A stretch of DNA of 64,000 nt from Lactobacillus sp. (GTDB taxonomy: Bacteria; Bacillota; Bacilli; Lactobacillales; Lactobacillaceae). Positions within the stretch are counted from its first letter, which is position 1. Each line of letters starts with the position of its first letter. The notes beneath the pieces were generated by a model that did not search any database, was not told where the DNA came from, and was given only the letters and a program-made list of their open reading frames with translations. Below are positions 48,437-58,600 of the stretch, one piece after another. The stretch is taken from contig JAKVNR010000001.1 in NCBI GenBank assembly GCA_022483245.1, positions 62,001 to 126,000 of the forward strand, in the 5' to 3' direction. Both the position numbers and the translations under genes were made by a program.

Positions 48437-48588
48437 GTCACTATACAACTAGTAACCGCTATTATTCAATTAATCTTAGCATTAATGGAACTATTCTCAA
48501 CGTTGTAGCAGGTGTTGAGAAAGCGATAGTTGCTTGGAGCTATTGCTTTCTTTAATTATAACAAAAAATAAAGAGTGGAGTAGTATTT

Positions 48589-48678
48589 ATGCAGAAGCTT
48601 ACATTATGGATTAGCATTTTGGCTTTGATTATATCTATTTCAGCATTGATTATTGAATTGGTGAAGATATGCCAGTAA
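48589..48678 (+). CDS. 29-aa hydrophobic peptide, candidate small toxin
   Basis: MQKLTLWISILALIISISALIIELVKICQ*. GAGTGGAG SD. Upstream 12-bp hairpin AGAAAGCGATAG..CTATTGCTTTCT. Confidence 0.55.
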   Translation: MQKLTLWISILALIISISALIIELVKICQ

Positions 48679-48857
48679 GCGAAGCACAACGCAGAGCCAG
48701 CGATAAATGGGCTGCTAAGAATAAAGACAAGCAGCGCTATTATGCGGCTAAAAGCACTGCCAAGCGCTTTATATCCAAATTAGCGAAAGAGCAGGATTTG
48801 GATGAGATGGTCAACTTGATTAATCAGCGCCAGGAAGAATTAAAATATCAAGATTAG
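48669..48857 (+). CDS. Small basic protein (62 aa), paralogue of 60945..61142
   Basis: MPVSEAQRRASDKWAAKNKDKQRYYAAKSTAKRFISKLAKEQDLDEMVNLINQRQEEL. Confidence 0.8.
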   Translation: MPVSEAQRRASDKWAAKNKDKQRYYAAKSTAKRFISKLAKEQDLDEMVNLINQRQEELKYQD

Positions 48858-48878
48858 CAGTATTGTAGGTATCCTATC

Positions 48879-49091
48879 ATGAAAATAGATCTAAATAGCA
48901 AAGATATTACGAGCGCCAAGGAAGCCGCTGAGATTTGGCAGGTTTCTGAAGGCTATGTGCGAAAAACTTTCCAGCAAAGCCCAGAAAAATTTCCTGCCGG
49001 TACCATTCGCAAAATAGGCAAGCAGTGGGTTGTAACCACTGAAGGGATGGAGTCTGCTACTGGTCAAAAGGATCCGAGAAAGGAACAATGA
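48879..49091 (+). CDS. Helix-turn-helix protein (70 aa)
   Basis: DITSAKEAAEIWQVSEGYVRKTFQQSPEKFPAGTIRKIGKQWVVTTEGM. Confidence 0.75.
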   Translation: MKIDLNSKDITSAKEAAEIWQVSEGYVRKTFQQSPEKFPAGTIRKIGKQWVVTTEGMESATGQKDPRKEQ

Positions 49092-49182
49092 CCAGAGATC
49101 AAGTTCGTAGGAATTTTTAAATGCTGTAAAGAATAGAAAAGCAAACGATATGCTTCTAGATCTGCGTAGCAACAAATCAGCA

Positions 49183-49213
49183 TCAAAGACGGTCAGTGAT
49201 GACCGTCTTTTTT
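49183..49213 (+). terminator. Rho-independent terminator upstream of cas9
   Basis: AAAGACGGTCAgtgaTGACCGTCTTTTTT. Confidence 0.85.
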
Positions 49214-49362
49214 GTATGGTTAGGGTTGAATTTACTGTAAAAATTGTTAGTGTTTTAAACTTTTGTTATTAAACTGGTCTTTTTAAGATGCTAGTAGCAT
49301 ACTTAAAGAAAGCCCTTTCCTATTTTAGGCACTTCTAAATAACTTTAAAGGAGGACATCATC

Positions 49363-52300
49363 GTGACTAAAGTCAAAGGTGATTATATGGTAGGTCTCGA
49401 TATCGGGACAAACTCATGCGGTTGGGTAGCAACCGATATGAAAAACAATATTTTGCGTCTTCATGGCAAGACTGCAATTGGCTCACATTTATTTGAAGAA
49501 GGGCAACCTGCAGCTGATCGACGTGGTTTTAGAACTACTCGGCGCCGTTTAAATCGTAGAAAATGGCGTTTAAATCTTTTGCAGGAAATTTTTGATCCTT
49601 ATATGACGAAAGTAGATCCCTATTTCTTTGCACGTTTAAGGGAATCAGGACTTTCCCCACTGGATAAGAATAAACGCTTTTCTTCGATTATCTTTCCGAC
49701 TGCAGAAGAAGATCAACAGTTCCATCAACAATATCCAACTATTTATCATCTTAGAAATGCTCTGATGATAGAAGATAGACAATTCGATTTGCGCTTGGTC
49801 TATTTGGCAATTCATCATATTGTTAAATATCGTGGTAATTTTTTGCAAGCAACTTCCGTTAAAGATTTTGAACCTTCAAAAATTGATGTTCAGGCGTTTT
49901 TGCAAAAATTGAACAATGCGTTTGCAGATATGGGCGAAGATGAAGCAATTCAATTTGCTGAACAAAACGCCGATCAAATTGAGCAAATCCTGCGGGCCGA
50001 TGATATTTTTAAAAAAGACAAGCAAAGTAAAATTTCCAAATTATTAGTGAAATTCCCTGCTGACGGTCAATTATCAAAATCTGATCAAAAAGAATTGGAA
50101 AAGAAATACAAGGCTGCTGCTAATGCAGTCTCAACAGCAATTTTTGGCTATAAAACGAAAATTGAAGATATTTTTAACTTGGAAATTCCGAAGGAAGACA
50201 AAAAAGACTGGGAATTTAAATTTACTGATACAGATGCAGATGACAAATTGGCTGCCTTATCTGAGAAATTAACTGAAAAGCAGCAAACTGTCATTGCAAT
50301 CGTCGAAGAATTATTTGGCGCAATTACTTTATCTGAAATTGTAGATGAAGGCATGACCTTGTCGCAATCAATGATAAATAATTATGATCAGCATCGCCAA
50401 GATCTCCATTTGTTAAAAACTGTTATTAGTAATCAGCGTGGTACTGATAACGCTAAAAAATTGCAGGCCGCTTATGATTTATATGTCAATAACCGGCATG
50501 CATCATTATTAAAGGCTAAGAAACTGCTCAAAAGCAATGGCGTTCTCTCAATCGATGATTTCAATAAAATTGTTACTGCAAATTTGGATGATTCTGAATC
50601 AGCCCTGAAGATTAAAAATGAAATTGATCTGGGCATTTTCATGCCTAAACAGCGGACTAATCAAAATGGCGTAATTCCTTTCCAGCTGCATCAAAGAGAG
50701 TTGGATCAAATTATTGCCAAACAAGGAAAATACTACCCATTTTTGCAAGAGTCTAACCCTGTTAGTGAGCACTTAAACCAGGCACCTTACAAATTAGATG
50801 AACTAGTCCGTTTTCGTGTCCCATATTATGTTGGGCCGATGATTGCTCCAAAACAATCTAATGATCAGCAAACGCAAGCAAATCAGAACTTTGCTTGGAT
50901 GGTGCGGCGTAAGGACGGACAAATTACGCCCTGGAATTTTGATGAGCAAGTTGATCGAATGGAATCGGCTAATCGCTTTATCAAACGAATGACGACTAAA
51001 GATACCTACTTGCTGGGTGAAGATGTTTTGCCTAAGCATAGTTTGCTGTATCAAAAATTCGAAGTCCTGAATGAGTTGAATAATATTCGTATCAATGGCA
51101 GTCGCATTTCTTTCAGTGATAAGCAAGATGTATATAAAAAATTATTTAAAGATGATAAATCAGCTTCTGTGTCAGTCAAACATTTGACTGATTATCTAAA
51201 AATTGAAAAACATTTACCTTTTGTGGAAATTAAAGGATTAGCTAACGAAGCCAAATTTAACTCTTCATTGGCTACTTACCATGAATTGCGCAAAATGGGT
51301 GTGTTCGATCTGGAACTAGATGATCCTAAGTATCGCACTGATTTTGAAAACATAATTGAGTGGGCCACTATTTTTGAAGATCGTTCCATCTATCAACAAA
51401 AACTGCAGACCGTTTCTTGGCTAAAACCAGAGCAGATTAAAGCATTAACTCGGCTGAATCATTATCAAGGCTGGGGCCGACTCTCGAAAAAATTGCTATT
51501 GGACATCCATGACAGTAACGGTCAAAACATTATGGAGCAATTGTGGGACAGCCAGAAGAATTTCATGCAGATTGTTAAAGAGCCGGATTTTGTTGCTCAA
51601 ATAAATGCTCATAACCAGCAAACTGCGCAAGAACACGGAATGGAAGCAATTTTAGCAGATGCTTATACGTCTCCCGCTAATAAAAAAGCTATCCGTCAGG
51701 TAATGAAAGTAGTTAATGACATTACTCGTGCTGCAAGTGGAAAAGCACCTAGGCAAATTGCAATTGAATTTGCGCGGGATGCGGAGAAGAAACCGCGGTT
51801 AAGCACCCAAAGAGGGCGAAAGTTGCAACAAATCTATAGCAAATTGTCAGACGAGTTTGTTTCTGAAGCAATGAAACAGAACTTGGATCAAGCCACCGAT
51901 AGCAGACAATTAGCTCATGATAAATATTTCCTATATTTTATGCAATTGGGCAGGGATGCTTATTCGGGCAAACCGATTAATTTTGATGAAATTGAAACTA
52001 AATATCAAATCGATCATATCTTGCCGCAAGCATTTATCAAAGATGATTCCCTTGATAATAGGGTCTTGGTTGCCAGTGAACTGAATAATGCTAAATCTGA
52101 TCAAGTCCCAGTTCAGCTGTATGCTCATAAAAAAGTCCCAGGAAGCAATTTGACAGTCCGCGGTTTATGGGATAAATGGCTGGATCTAAAGCTAATCAGT
52201 AACCGTAAGCATAATAATTTGTTGACTGATCCAACTAAAATCAATAAGTATCAAAAATCCGGGTTTATTCAGCGGCAGCTAGTTGAAACTAGTCAGATCA

Positions 52301-53583
52301 TTAAACTTGTTTCAACTATTTTGCAGGAGGAATATCCTGATTCTGAGATTATTGTTGTTAAAGCCAGCTACAATCACGATTTACGTGAGAGGCTCAATTT
52401 ATACAAGAGCAGATCTGTCAATGATTACCATCATGCCATTGATGCTTATTTATCAACAATTTGTGCTAATTTCCTGTATCAAGTTTATCCAAAGCTAAGA
52501 CCATTCTTCGTTTACGGACAATTTAAAAAGTTCAAATCTGATCCGGAGCTTGAAAAAGATATTATTAGGCAACAAAGGACATTTAACTTTATTTGGCCAT
52601 TGCTTAAAAAGGAGGATCCAAGTGATCCTGGCAGAGAAATAATTCACTTAAATGCTAGATCTGATGGGCCTGTCATTTTTAATCGACAAACTGATATATT
52701 TGCAAAACTGGAGCGAGCATATAACTTTAAATACATGCTATTATCACGAGAGACATCTAGTCGTGAGCAAGAGATGTTTAAAATGACGCTATATCCAAGA
52801 TCTGACAGAGATACTGCTAAGTCGCGCAATTTGATTCCTAAGGCTAAAAATATGCCTACCTCAATTTATGGTGGCTATAGTAACAATTCTGATGCTTACA
52901 TGGCTATTGTTGAGATAAACAAGAAAAAAGGCAAAGAATACCGTGTGATTGGTGTTCCAATGCGTGCTTTATCTAAATTGAAAAAAGCAGAAAAAGAAAA
53001 TTGTTACGATGAAGTTTTAACGGAAGTATTACGTCCAATTGTCATGTTTGATAAAAATGGAAAAGCAAAAAGAAGTATTCAGGGCTTTAAAGTTGTGAAA
53101 GGCAGAGTTTTATATAAACAGCCTATTAAGGATGGCGACAAGAAATTTATGCTTGGCAGCTCCACGTATGTTTACAATGATAAGCAGCTAACTTTATCAG
53201 ATGAAACTATGCGGATTGTAACTGGCAATTTTACAAGAGATGAAGATCAAGACGTAAGTTTAGTAAAAGCTTTTGATGAATTAACAGACAAAGTAAACAA
53301 ATATTTGCCACTATATGATATTAATGGCTTTAGAAACAAATTAATTGCAGGACGTGATAAGTTTATTGAACTTTCTTTGGAAGATAAGAAGAAGGTCATT
53401 GAAGAAATTCTAGTTGGATTGCATGATAATCCCGCTGTGGGAAACGCTAAATCCATTGGGATAAAGACTCCTTTTGGATTCATGCAAATGAAATCTGGGG
53501 TGGTCTTATCATCCGATGCCGAATTGATTTATCAATCACCAACCGGATTATTTGAAAAGAAAGTTAGAATTTCTGATCTGTGA
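49363..53583 (+). CDS. cas9: CRISPR-associated endonuclease Cas9, type II-A
   Basis: 1406 aa, GTG start with AAAGGAGG. RuvC-I VGLDIGTNSCGW, bridge helix RRLNRRKWR, RuvC-II IAIEFARD, HNH YQIDHILPQAFIKDDSLDNRVL, RuvC-III YHHAIDAYL. Confidence 0.99.
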   Translation: MTKVKGDYMVGLDIGTNSCGWVATDMKNNILRLHGKTAIGSHLFEEGQPAADRRGFRTTRRRLNRRKWRLNLLQEIFDPYMTKVDPYFFARLRESGLSPLDKNKRFSSIIFPTAEEDQQFHQQYPTIYHLRNALMIEDRQFDLRLVYLAIHHIVKYRGNFLQATSVKDFEPSKIDVQAFLQKLNNAFADMGEDEAIQFAEQNADQIEQILRADDIFKKDKQSKISKLLVKFPADGQLSKSDQKELEKKYKAAANAVSTAIFGYKTKIEDIFNLEIPKEDKKDWEFKFTDTDADDKLAALSEKLTEKQQTVIAIVEELFGAITLSEIVDEGMTLSQSMINNYDQHRQDLHLLKTVISNQRGTDNAKKLQAAYDLYVNNRHASLLKAKKLLKSNGVLSIDDFNKIVTANLDDSESALKIKNEIDLGIFMPKQRTNQNGVIPFQLHQRELDQIIAKQGKYYPFLQESNPVSEHLNQAPYKLDELVRFRVPYYVGPMIAPKQSNDQQTQANQNFAWMVRRKDGQITPWNFDEQVDRMESANRFIKRMTTKDTYLLGEDVLPKHSLLYQKFEVLNELNNIRINGSRISFSDKQDVYKKLFKDDKSASVSVKHLTDYLKIEKHLPFVEIKGLANEAKFNSSLATYHELRKMGVFDLELDDPKYRTDFENIIEWATIFEDRSIYQQKLQTVSWLKPEQIKALTRLNHYQGWGRLSKKLLLDIHDSNGQNIMEQLWDSQKNFMQIVKEPDFVAQINAHNQQTAQEHGMEAILADAYTSPANKKAIRQVMKVVNDITRAASGKAPRQIAIEFARDAEKKPRLSTQRGRKLQQIYSKLSDEFVSEAMKQNLDQATDSRQLAHDKYFLYFMQLGRDAYSGKPINFDEIETKYQIDHILPQAFIKDDSLDNRVLVASELNNAKSDQVPVQLYAHKKVPGSNLTVRGLWDKWLDLKLISNRKHNNLLTDPTKINKYQKSGFIQRQLVETSQIIKLVSTILQEEYPDSEIIVVKASYNHDLRERLNLYKSRSVNDYHHAIDAYLSTICANFLYQVYPKLRPFFVYGQFKKFKSDPELEKDIIRQQRTFNFIWPLLKKEDPSDPGREIIHLNARSDGPVIFNRQTDIFAKLERAYNFKYMLLSRETSSREQEMFKMTLYPRSDRDTAKSRNLIPKAKNMPTSIYGGYSNNSDAYMAIVEINKKKGKEYRVIGVPMRALSKLKKAEKENCYDEVLTEVLRPIVMFDKNGKAKRSIQGFKVVKGRVLYKQPIKDGDKKFMLGSSTYVYNDKQLTLSDETMRIVTGNFTRDEDQDVSLVKAFDELTDKVNKYLPLYDINGFRNKLIAGRDKFIELSLEDKKKVIEEILVGLHDNPAVGNAKSIGIKTPFGFMQMKSGVVLSSDAELIYQSPTGLFEKKVRISDL

Positions 53584-53585
53584 TA

Positions 53586-53617
53586 AAAAGGAGAAGCATA
53601 ATTATGCTTCTCCTTTT
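53586..53617 (+). terminator. Terminator directly after cas9
   Basis: AAAAGGAGAAGCATaattATGCTTCTCCTTTT. Confidence 0.9.
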
Positions 53618-53632
53618 CCCGCTTTTATGTAT

Positions 53633-53750
53633 AAAAAAAGTCCCTCGATAACTCGGGACAGGCGTTGAAACTAAGCATTCATGGAATGCCTTGCTTGATT
53701 TTAAATCAGGTTGTCAGATCAATAAAGTTTAAAAGATCTATATCGGGAGC
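53633..53750 (-). ncRNA. tracrRNA (antisense to the cas operon)
   Basis: Plus strand AGGTTGTCAGATCAATAAAGTTTAAAAG (53708-53735) matches the CRISPR repeat at 24/28, so the minus transcript is the anti-repeat. Followed by UUAAAAUCAAGCAAGGCAUUCCAUGAAUGC and terminator GUCCCGAGUUAUCGAGGGACUUUUUUU. Minus promoter TTGCCA-17-TATATT upstream. Confidence 0.88.
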
Positions 53751-53802
53751 TACCCGATAAATTCAATATATCAAAGAATAGCATAACTGGCAAGGAGGAA
53801 AA

Positions 53803-54711
53803 ATGGGTTGGAGAAATGTGATTATTACACAACATGCTAAACTAACGTACTCAATGAACATGATGATTGTTCAGACAAAAGACGGAATTAATCAAATACC
53901 TTTAGATGATATTAATTTGTTGCTTGTTTCTACTACGCAAGCTGTCATAACAAGTGCTCTAATTAGTCAACTTGCCCAAAGACAGATTAAAGTTATTTTT
54001 GTTGATGACCAGTATCAGCCGGTATGTGAGACAGTTGATTATTATCCGCATTCCCGAAGCATGAATTGTTTGATAGATCAATTCAATTGGCCGCAAGACC
54101 GAAAAGATAAACTATGGACGGCGATTATTGCTGCCAAAATTCAAAATCAAATAAATGTTTTAAACAACTATAGCTTACATAATGACAAGGTTGCTCAATG
54201 TCTTGACCAGTTAGAGCTGGATGATGCGACCAATCGTGAAGCTTATGCTGCAAGAGAGTATTTTATGACTCTATTTGATAAAAATTTTGTTCGCAAGAAT
54301 TCTGATGTGATTAATGCCGCATTGAACTATGGCTACTCATTTCTATTATCCACAGTAAACAGAGAAATTGAGATAAATGGATATTTGTCCTATCTCGGGA
54401 TTCACCATTGCTCACAGGAAAATCAATTTAACTTAGCAAGCGATTTTATGGAACCTTTCCGTCCTTTAGTTGATTATTGGGTGAAAGATCATGAAAAAAT
54501 TACCGATTTTACTCCAGATATTAAATATGGGTTAGTCGAGCTATTGAGTTTAAAAATCGAATTTAATGGTAAAAAGATATTGTTAACCAATGCTTTAACT
54601 GAGTATGTACGCAACTGTTTAAGATATTTAAATGGTGAACTACAAAATTATGAAATGAAAGTGGGCCTAACTAATGAGGTACCGAATGATGCGCTTAATG
54701 ATAATGTTTGA
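53803..54711 (+). CDS. cas1: CRISPR-associated endonuclease Cas1 (type II)
   Basis: MGWRNVIITQHAKLTYSMNMMIVQTKDGINQIPLDDINLLLVSTTQAVITSALISQLAQRQIKVIFVDDQYQP. Confidence 0.98.
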   Translation: MGWRNVIITQHAKLTYSMNMMIVQTKDGINQIPLDDINLLLVSTTQAVITSALISQLAQRQIKVIFVDDQYQPVCETVDYYPHSRSMNCLIDQFNWPQDRKDKLWTAIIAAKIQNQINVLNNYSLHNDKVAQCLDQLELDDATNREAYAAREYFMTLFDKNFVRKNSDVINAALNYGYSFLLSTVNREIEINGYLSYLGIHHCSQENQFNLASDFMEPFRPLVDYWVKDHEKITDFTPDIKYGLVELLSLKIEFNGKKILLTNALTEYVRNCLRYLNGELQNYEMKVGLTNEVPNDALNDNV

Positions 54712-54994
54712 TTTGCCAGTTGAAACGGCGGAAGAAAGAAGAGAATATAGGCAATTTCGCAAAGATCTAATTAATGAAGGCTTTTTAATGATTCAGTACT
54801 CTGTTTACGAAAGAGTCTGCGTTTCTAGGAAAACAGCCAACTTTTTGGAAAACAGAATTAAACGCTTTTTACCAGAAACTGGCACAATTCAGACATTGAT
54901 GGTAACTGAGAAGCAATATAACGCAATGCATTTCTTAGTGGGAGCTCCAGTGGAAGATGTTAGAAATACTTCAGATAGGACGGTAATATTGTGA
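54674..54994 (+). CDS. cas2: CRISPR-associated endoribonuclease Cas2
   Basis: MRLMIMFDLPVETAEERREYRQFRKDLINEGFLMIQYSVYERVC. Confidence 0.98.
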   Translation: MRYRMMRLMIMFDLPVETAEERREYRQFRKDLINEGFLMIQYSVYERVCVSRKTANFLENRIKRFLPETGTIQTLMVTEKQYNAMHFLVGAPVEDVRNTSDRTVIL

Positions 54995-55659
54995 TTCTTT
55001 CTTATTCAACTCATAAGAAAATGGCGTTTGAACAAGGTGGACTAAAAGTTATAGCTACTCAAAGTCCCATAGTTTACAGGGATTTAGTATTGGGATTTCA
55101 GGGATGCAATCAATTAGTGAATTGCTATAGCGATAGTTATGAAAAGCTTGAACTAAGTCATGTATTTGAATTAGAAGGAGATTTACTGCTAACTCAGCAC
55201 TTATCAGCAAAATATTTAAGCGTAATTACTAAGAACTATTTGAAAAATATAGATTCGGAGAGTAGAGATGCTATTCTGAAAGCTTATTTGCAACTTGAAA
55301 ATAGATTGCAGGATTCTCTTCTTTTAGAAGATTTGCCACTGGAAATTAATTTTGAGGAGGACCTTTCAAAATTAGTAAAATTGGTTGGACTTCATTTAGA
55401 CGAAAAGCTTATGAAGAACCCATATGATATACTAGAAATGATCATTAAAGTTCATTGTAAATGTAATTTGAAAACTATTCCTGTGATTTGTAATGCAGTT
55501 CATTACTTAGACCAGGAATCTTTTCGAGAAATTGAGTCTTTACTTGCTCAACTTAAAGAAACATTATTTTTAATAGAATTCACAGATCAACAATTTCAGG
55601 CTGTTGTTGGTAATGCTGAATTTTATTACATTGATGAGGACCTTGTTGATTGGTACTAA
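54991..55659 (+). CDS. csn2: Csn2 (type II-A adaptation protein)
   Basis: GTG start overlapping the cas2 stop. Position, size (222 aa) and Csn2-like sequence. Confidence 0.9.
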   Translation: MILSYSTHKKMAFEQGGLKVIATQSPIVYRDLVLGFQGCNQLVNCYSDSYEKLELSHVFELEGDLLLTQHLSAKYLSVITKNYLKNIDSESRDAILKAYLQLENRLQDSLLLEDLPLEINFEEDLSKLVKLVGLHLDEKLMKNPYDILEMIIKVHCKCNLKTIPVICNAVHYLDQESFREIESLLAQLKETLFLIEFTDQQFQAVVGNAEFYYIDEDLVDWY

Positions 55660-55691
55660 TCTGAAACTGAGAGAATTATTATATTTAATTG

Positions 55692-58600
55692 GTTTTAGAA
55701 GGTTGTTAGATCAATAAGGTTTAGAACTGGTTTCAAGAAATTTATTGCGTTTGTAAAGTTTTAGAAGGTTGTTAGATCAATAAGGTTTAGAACTACAGTG
55801 ACGCACCATCTGGCCGCGTTACTGTTTTAGAAGGTTGTTAGATCAATAAGGTTTAGAACCTGACGACTAACTTATCTGAACAGACGCAAGTTTTAGAAGG
55901 TTGTTAGATCAATAAGGTTTAGAACATTGCTGAACTGCTGGTGCTTACTGCGTCTGTTTTAGAAGGTTGTTAGATCAATAAGGTTTAGAACATTTATTTG
56001 CTGACTTATATGACAGTAAGGGTTTTAGAAGGTTGTTAGATCAATAAGGTTTAGAACTTGCCAGAAACCGGTTTGCCTTTTGCGGGGGTTTTAGAAGGTT
56101 GTTAGATCAATAAGGTTTAGAACATCAGATCAGCAAGATTAAGCAACTGATGGGTTTTAGAAGGTTGTTAGATCAATAAGGTTTAGAACTGATGATAGCT
56201 TCATGATAGCGTGATGACAGTTTTAGAAGGTTGTTAGATCAATAAGGTTTAGAACCGTGACTATCATCTTTGTCAATATTGTCGAGTTTTAGAAGGTTGT
56301 TAGATCAATAAGGTTTAGAACCTGCATTCATGTAGTATCATACTAGAACGAGTTTTAGAAGGTTGTTAGATCAATAAGGTTTAGAACAGTATTTCTTCTT
56401 CATAATTGGGATTGGCAGTTTTAGAAGGTTGTTAGATCAATAAGGTTTAGAACGCCAATAGCTGCACCCATCGGACCGCCGAAGTTTTAGAAGGTTGTTA
56501 GATCAATAAGGTTTAGAACCTTAACTCAACGTGAAAAAGCATACATCGTGTTTTAGAAGGTTGTTAGATCAATAAGGTTTAGAACACGTGCTGGACATCC
56601 GTCTAAAGGCTTGGTGTTTTAGAAGGTTGTTAGATCAATAAGGTTTAGAACCGAAGACGACTTCGAGTAAGCGAGCCTATAGTTTTAGAAGGTTGTTAGA
56701 TCAATAAGGTTTAGAACGTAAATATGTACAGAACGTAACGACTAAGAGTTTTAGAAGGTTGTTAGATCAATAAGGTTTAGAACTTATCGCCAGGTGCGAC
56801 ATCTGTATCACCCGTTTTAGAAGGTTGTTAGATCAATAAGGTTTAGAACTAATTGTTGAGAATGAAATTACTCTACTACGTTTTAGAAGGTTGTTAGATC
56901 AATAAGGTTTAGAACCTGACGACTAACTTATCTGAACAGACGCAAGTTTTAGAAGGTTGTTAGATCAATAAGGTTTAGAACTTATTTCTACGTTGTTCTC
57001 TAATGATTCTTGTTTTAGAAGGTTGTTAGATCAATAAGGTTTAGAACCAGTGTGGGCAATGGTACCTGGTACCATGTGTTTTAGAAGGTTGTTAGATCAA
57101 TAAGGTTTAGAACCACGAACGGATTCATAAAAAAGGATACTATGTTTTAGAAGGTTGTTAGATCAATAAGGTTTAGAACTAGAACCAAAGGTGATTAGCA
57201 TCTTGCTATGTTTTAGAAGGTTGTTAGATCAATAAGGTTTAGAACCAGAAGATATGACTTTCACATTGGTCCATAGTTTTAGAAGGTTGTTAGATCAATA
57301 AGGTTTAGAACCCATCGTCATAATCGCAACCAGGTCCAACGGTTTTAGAAGGTTGTTAGATCAATAAGGTTTAGAACTAAGACGTTGGATTATAGTTTGC
57401 ATATTGTGTTTTAGAAGGTTGTTAGATCAATAAGGTTTAGAACCCAGCATGCAAACGATCAAGCAAGCCGGCTGTTTTAGAAGGTTGTTAGATCAATAAG
57501 GTTTAGAACCATCGCAGTACAGCACCAACAAAAATGGCAGTTTTAGAAGGTTGTTAGATCAATAAGGTTTAGAACGGCATTGAATCTGTGGCGCAGCTGA
57601 TGACCGTTTTAGAAGGTTGTTAGATCAATAAGGTTTAGAACTACGAGTGAAGTTTATGATCGGGAATTTGGGTTTTAGAAGGTTGTTAGATCAATAAGGT
57701 TTAGAACCACACAAGATGCAGACTCACAACAGCCTTCGTTTTAGAAGGTTGTTAGATCAATAAGGTTTAGAACTGCGGAAGAAGATGCGAAGCTGGTTAA
57801 ATGGTTTTAGAAGGTTGTTAGATCAATAAGGTTTAGAACGCGGTAAAACGCACCTTGCCACATCAATTAGTTTTAGAAGGTTGTTAGATCAATAAGGTTT
57901 AGAACAGCGTAGTGATGAAGTTGGTAACCATCATCGTTTTAGAAGGTTGTTAGATCAATAAGGTTTAGAACTTTGTTGTAGGCGAAACCTTCTTTACCAT
58001 TGTTTTAGAAGGTTGTTAGATCAATAAGGTTTAGAACTTAAGCGTTAAATATTTTCCAGCAGCTGTTGTTTTAGAAGGTTGTTAGATCAATAAGGTTTAG
58101 AACTGGAAGCAGAAGGCAAGCATGAGGAAGCCAGTTTTAGAAGGTTGTTAGATCAATAAGGTTTAGAACCGGTATCGGTTGTATATCGAGCGGTTTGTGG
58201 TTTTAGAAGGTTGTTAGATCAATAAGGTTTAGAACCACACAAGATGCAGACTCACAACAGCCTTCGTTTTAGAAGGTTGTTAGATCAATAAGGTTTAGAA
58301 CCGACTACAAGAAGCATCTGCACAACCAGACGTTTTAGAAGGTTGTTAGATCAATAAGGTTTAGAACCATCATCTTTAGTTCCAAGTAAGGGTTCGTGTT
58401 TTAGAAGGTTGTTAGATCAATAAGGTTTAGAACGGCAAATAAGTGGTTGACGTTAAAAATTCAGTTTTAGAAGGTTGTTAGATCAATAAGGTTTAGAACG
58501 TTATGCTTTGCAGACAGTTTTGACTATTGGTTTTAGAAGGTTGTTAGATCAATAAGGTTTAGAACAAATTCAAACAGTGATTGGCATTCAGCACAGTTTT

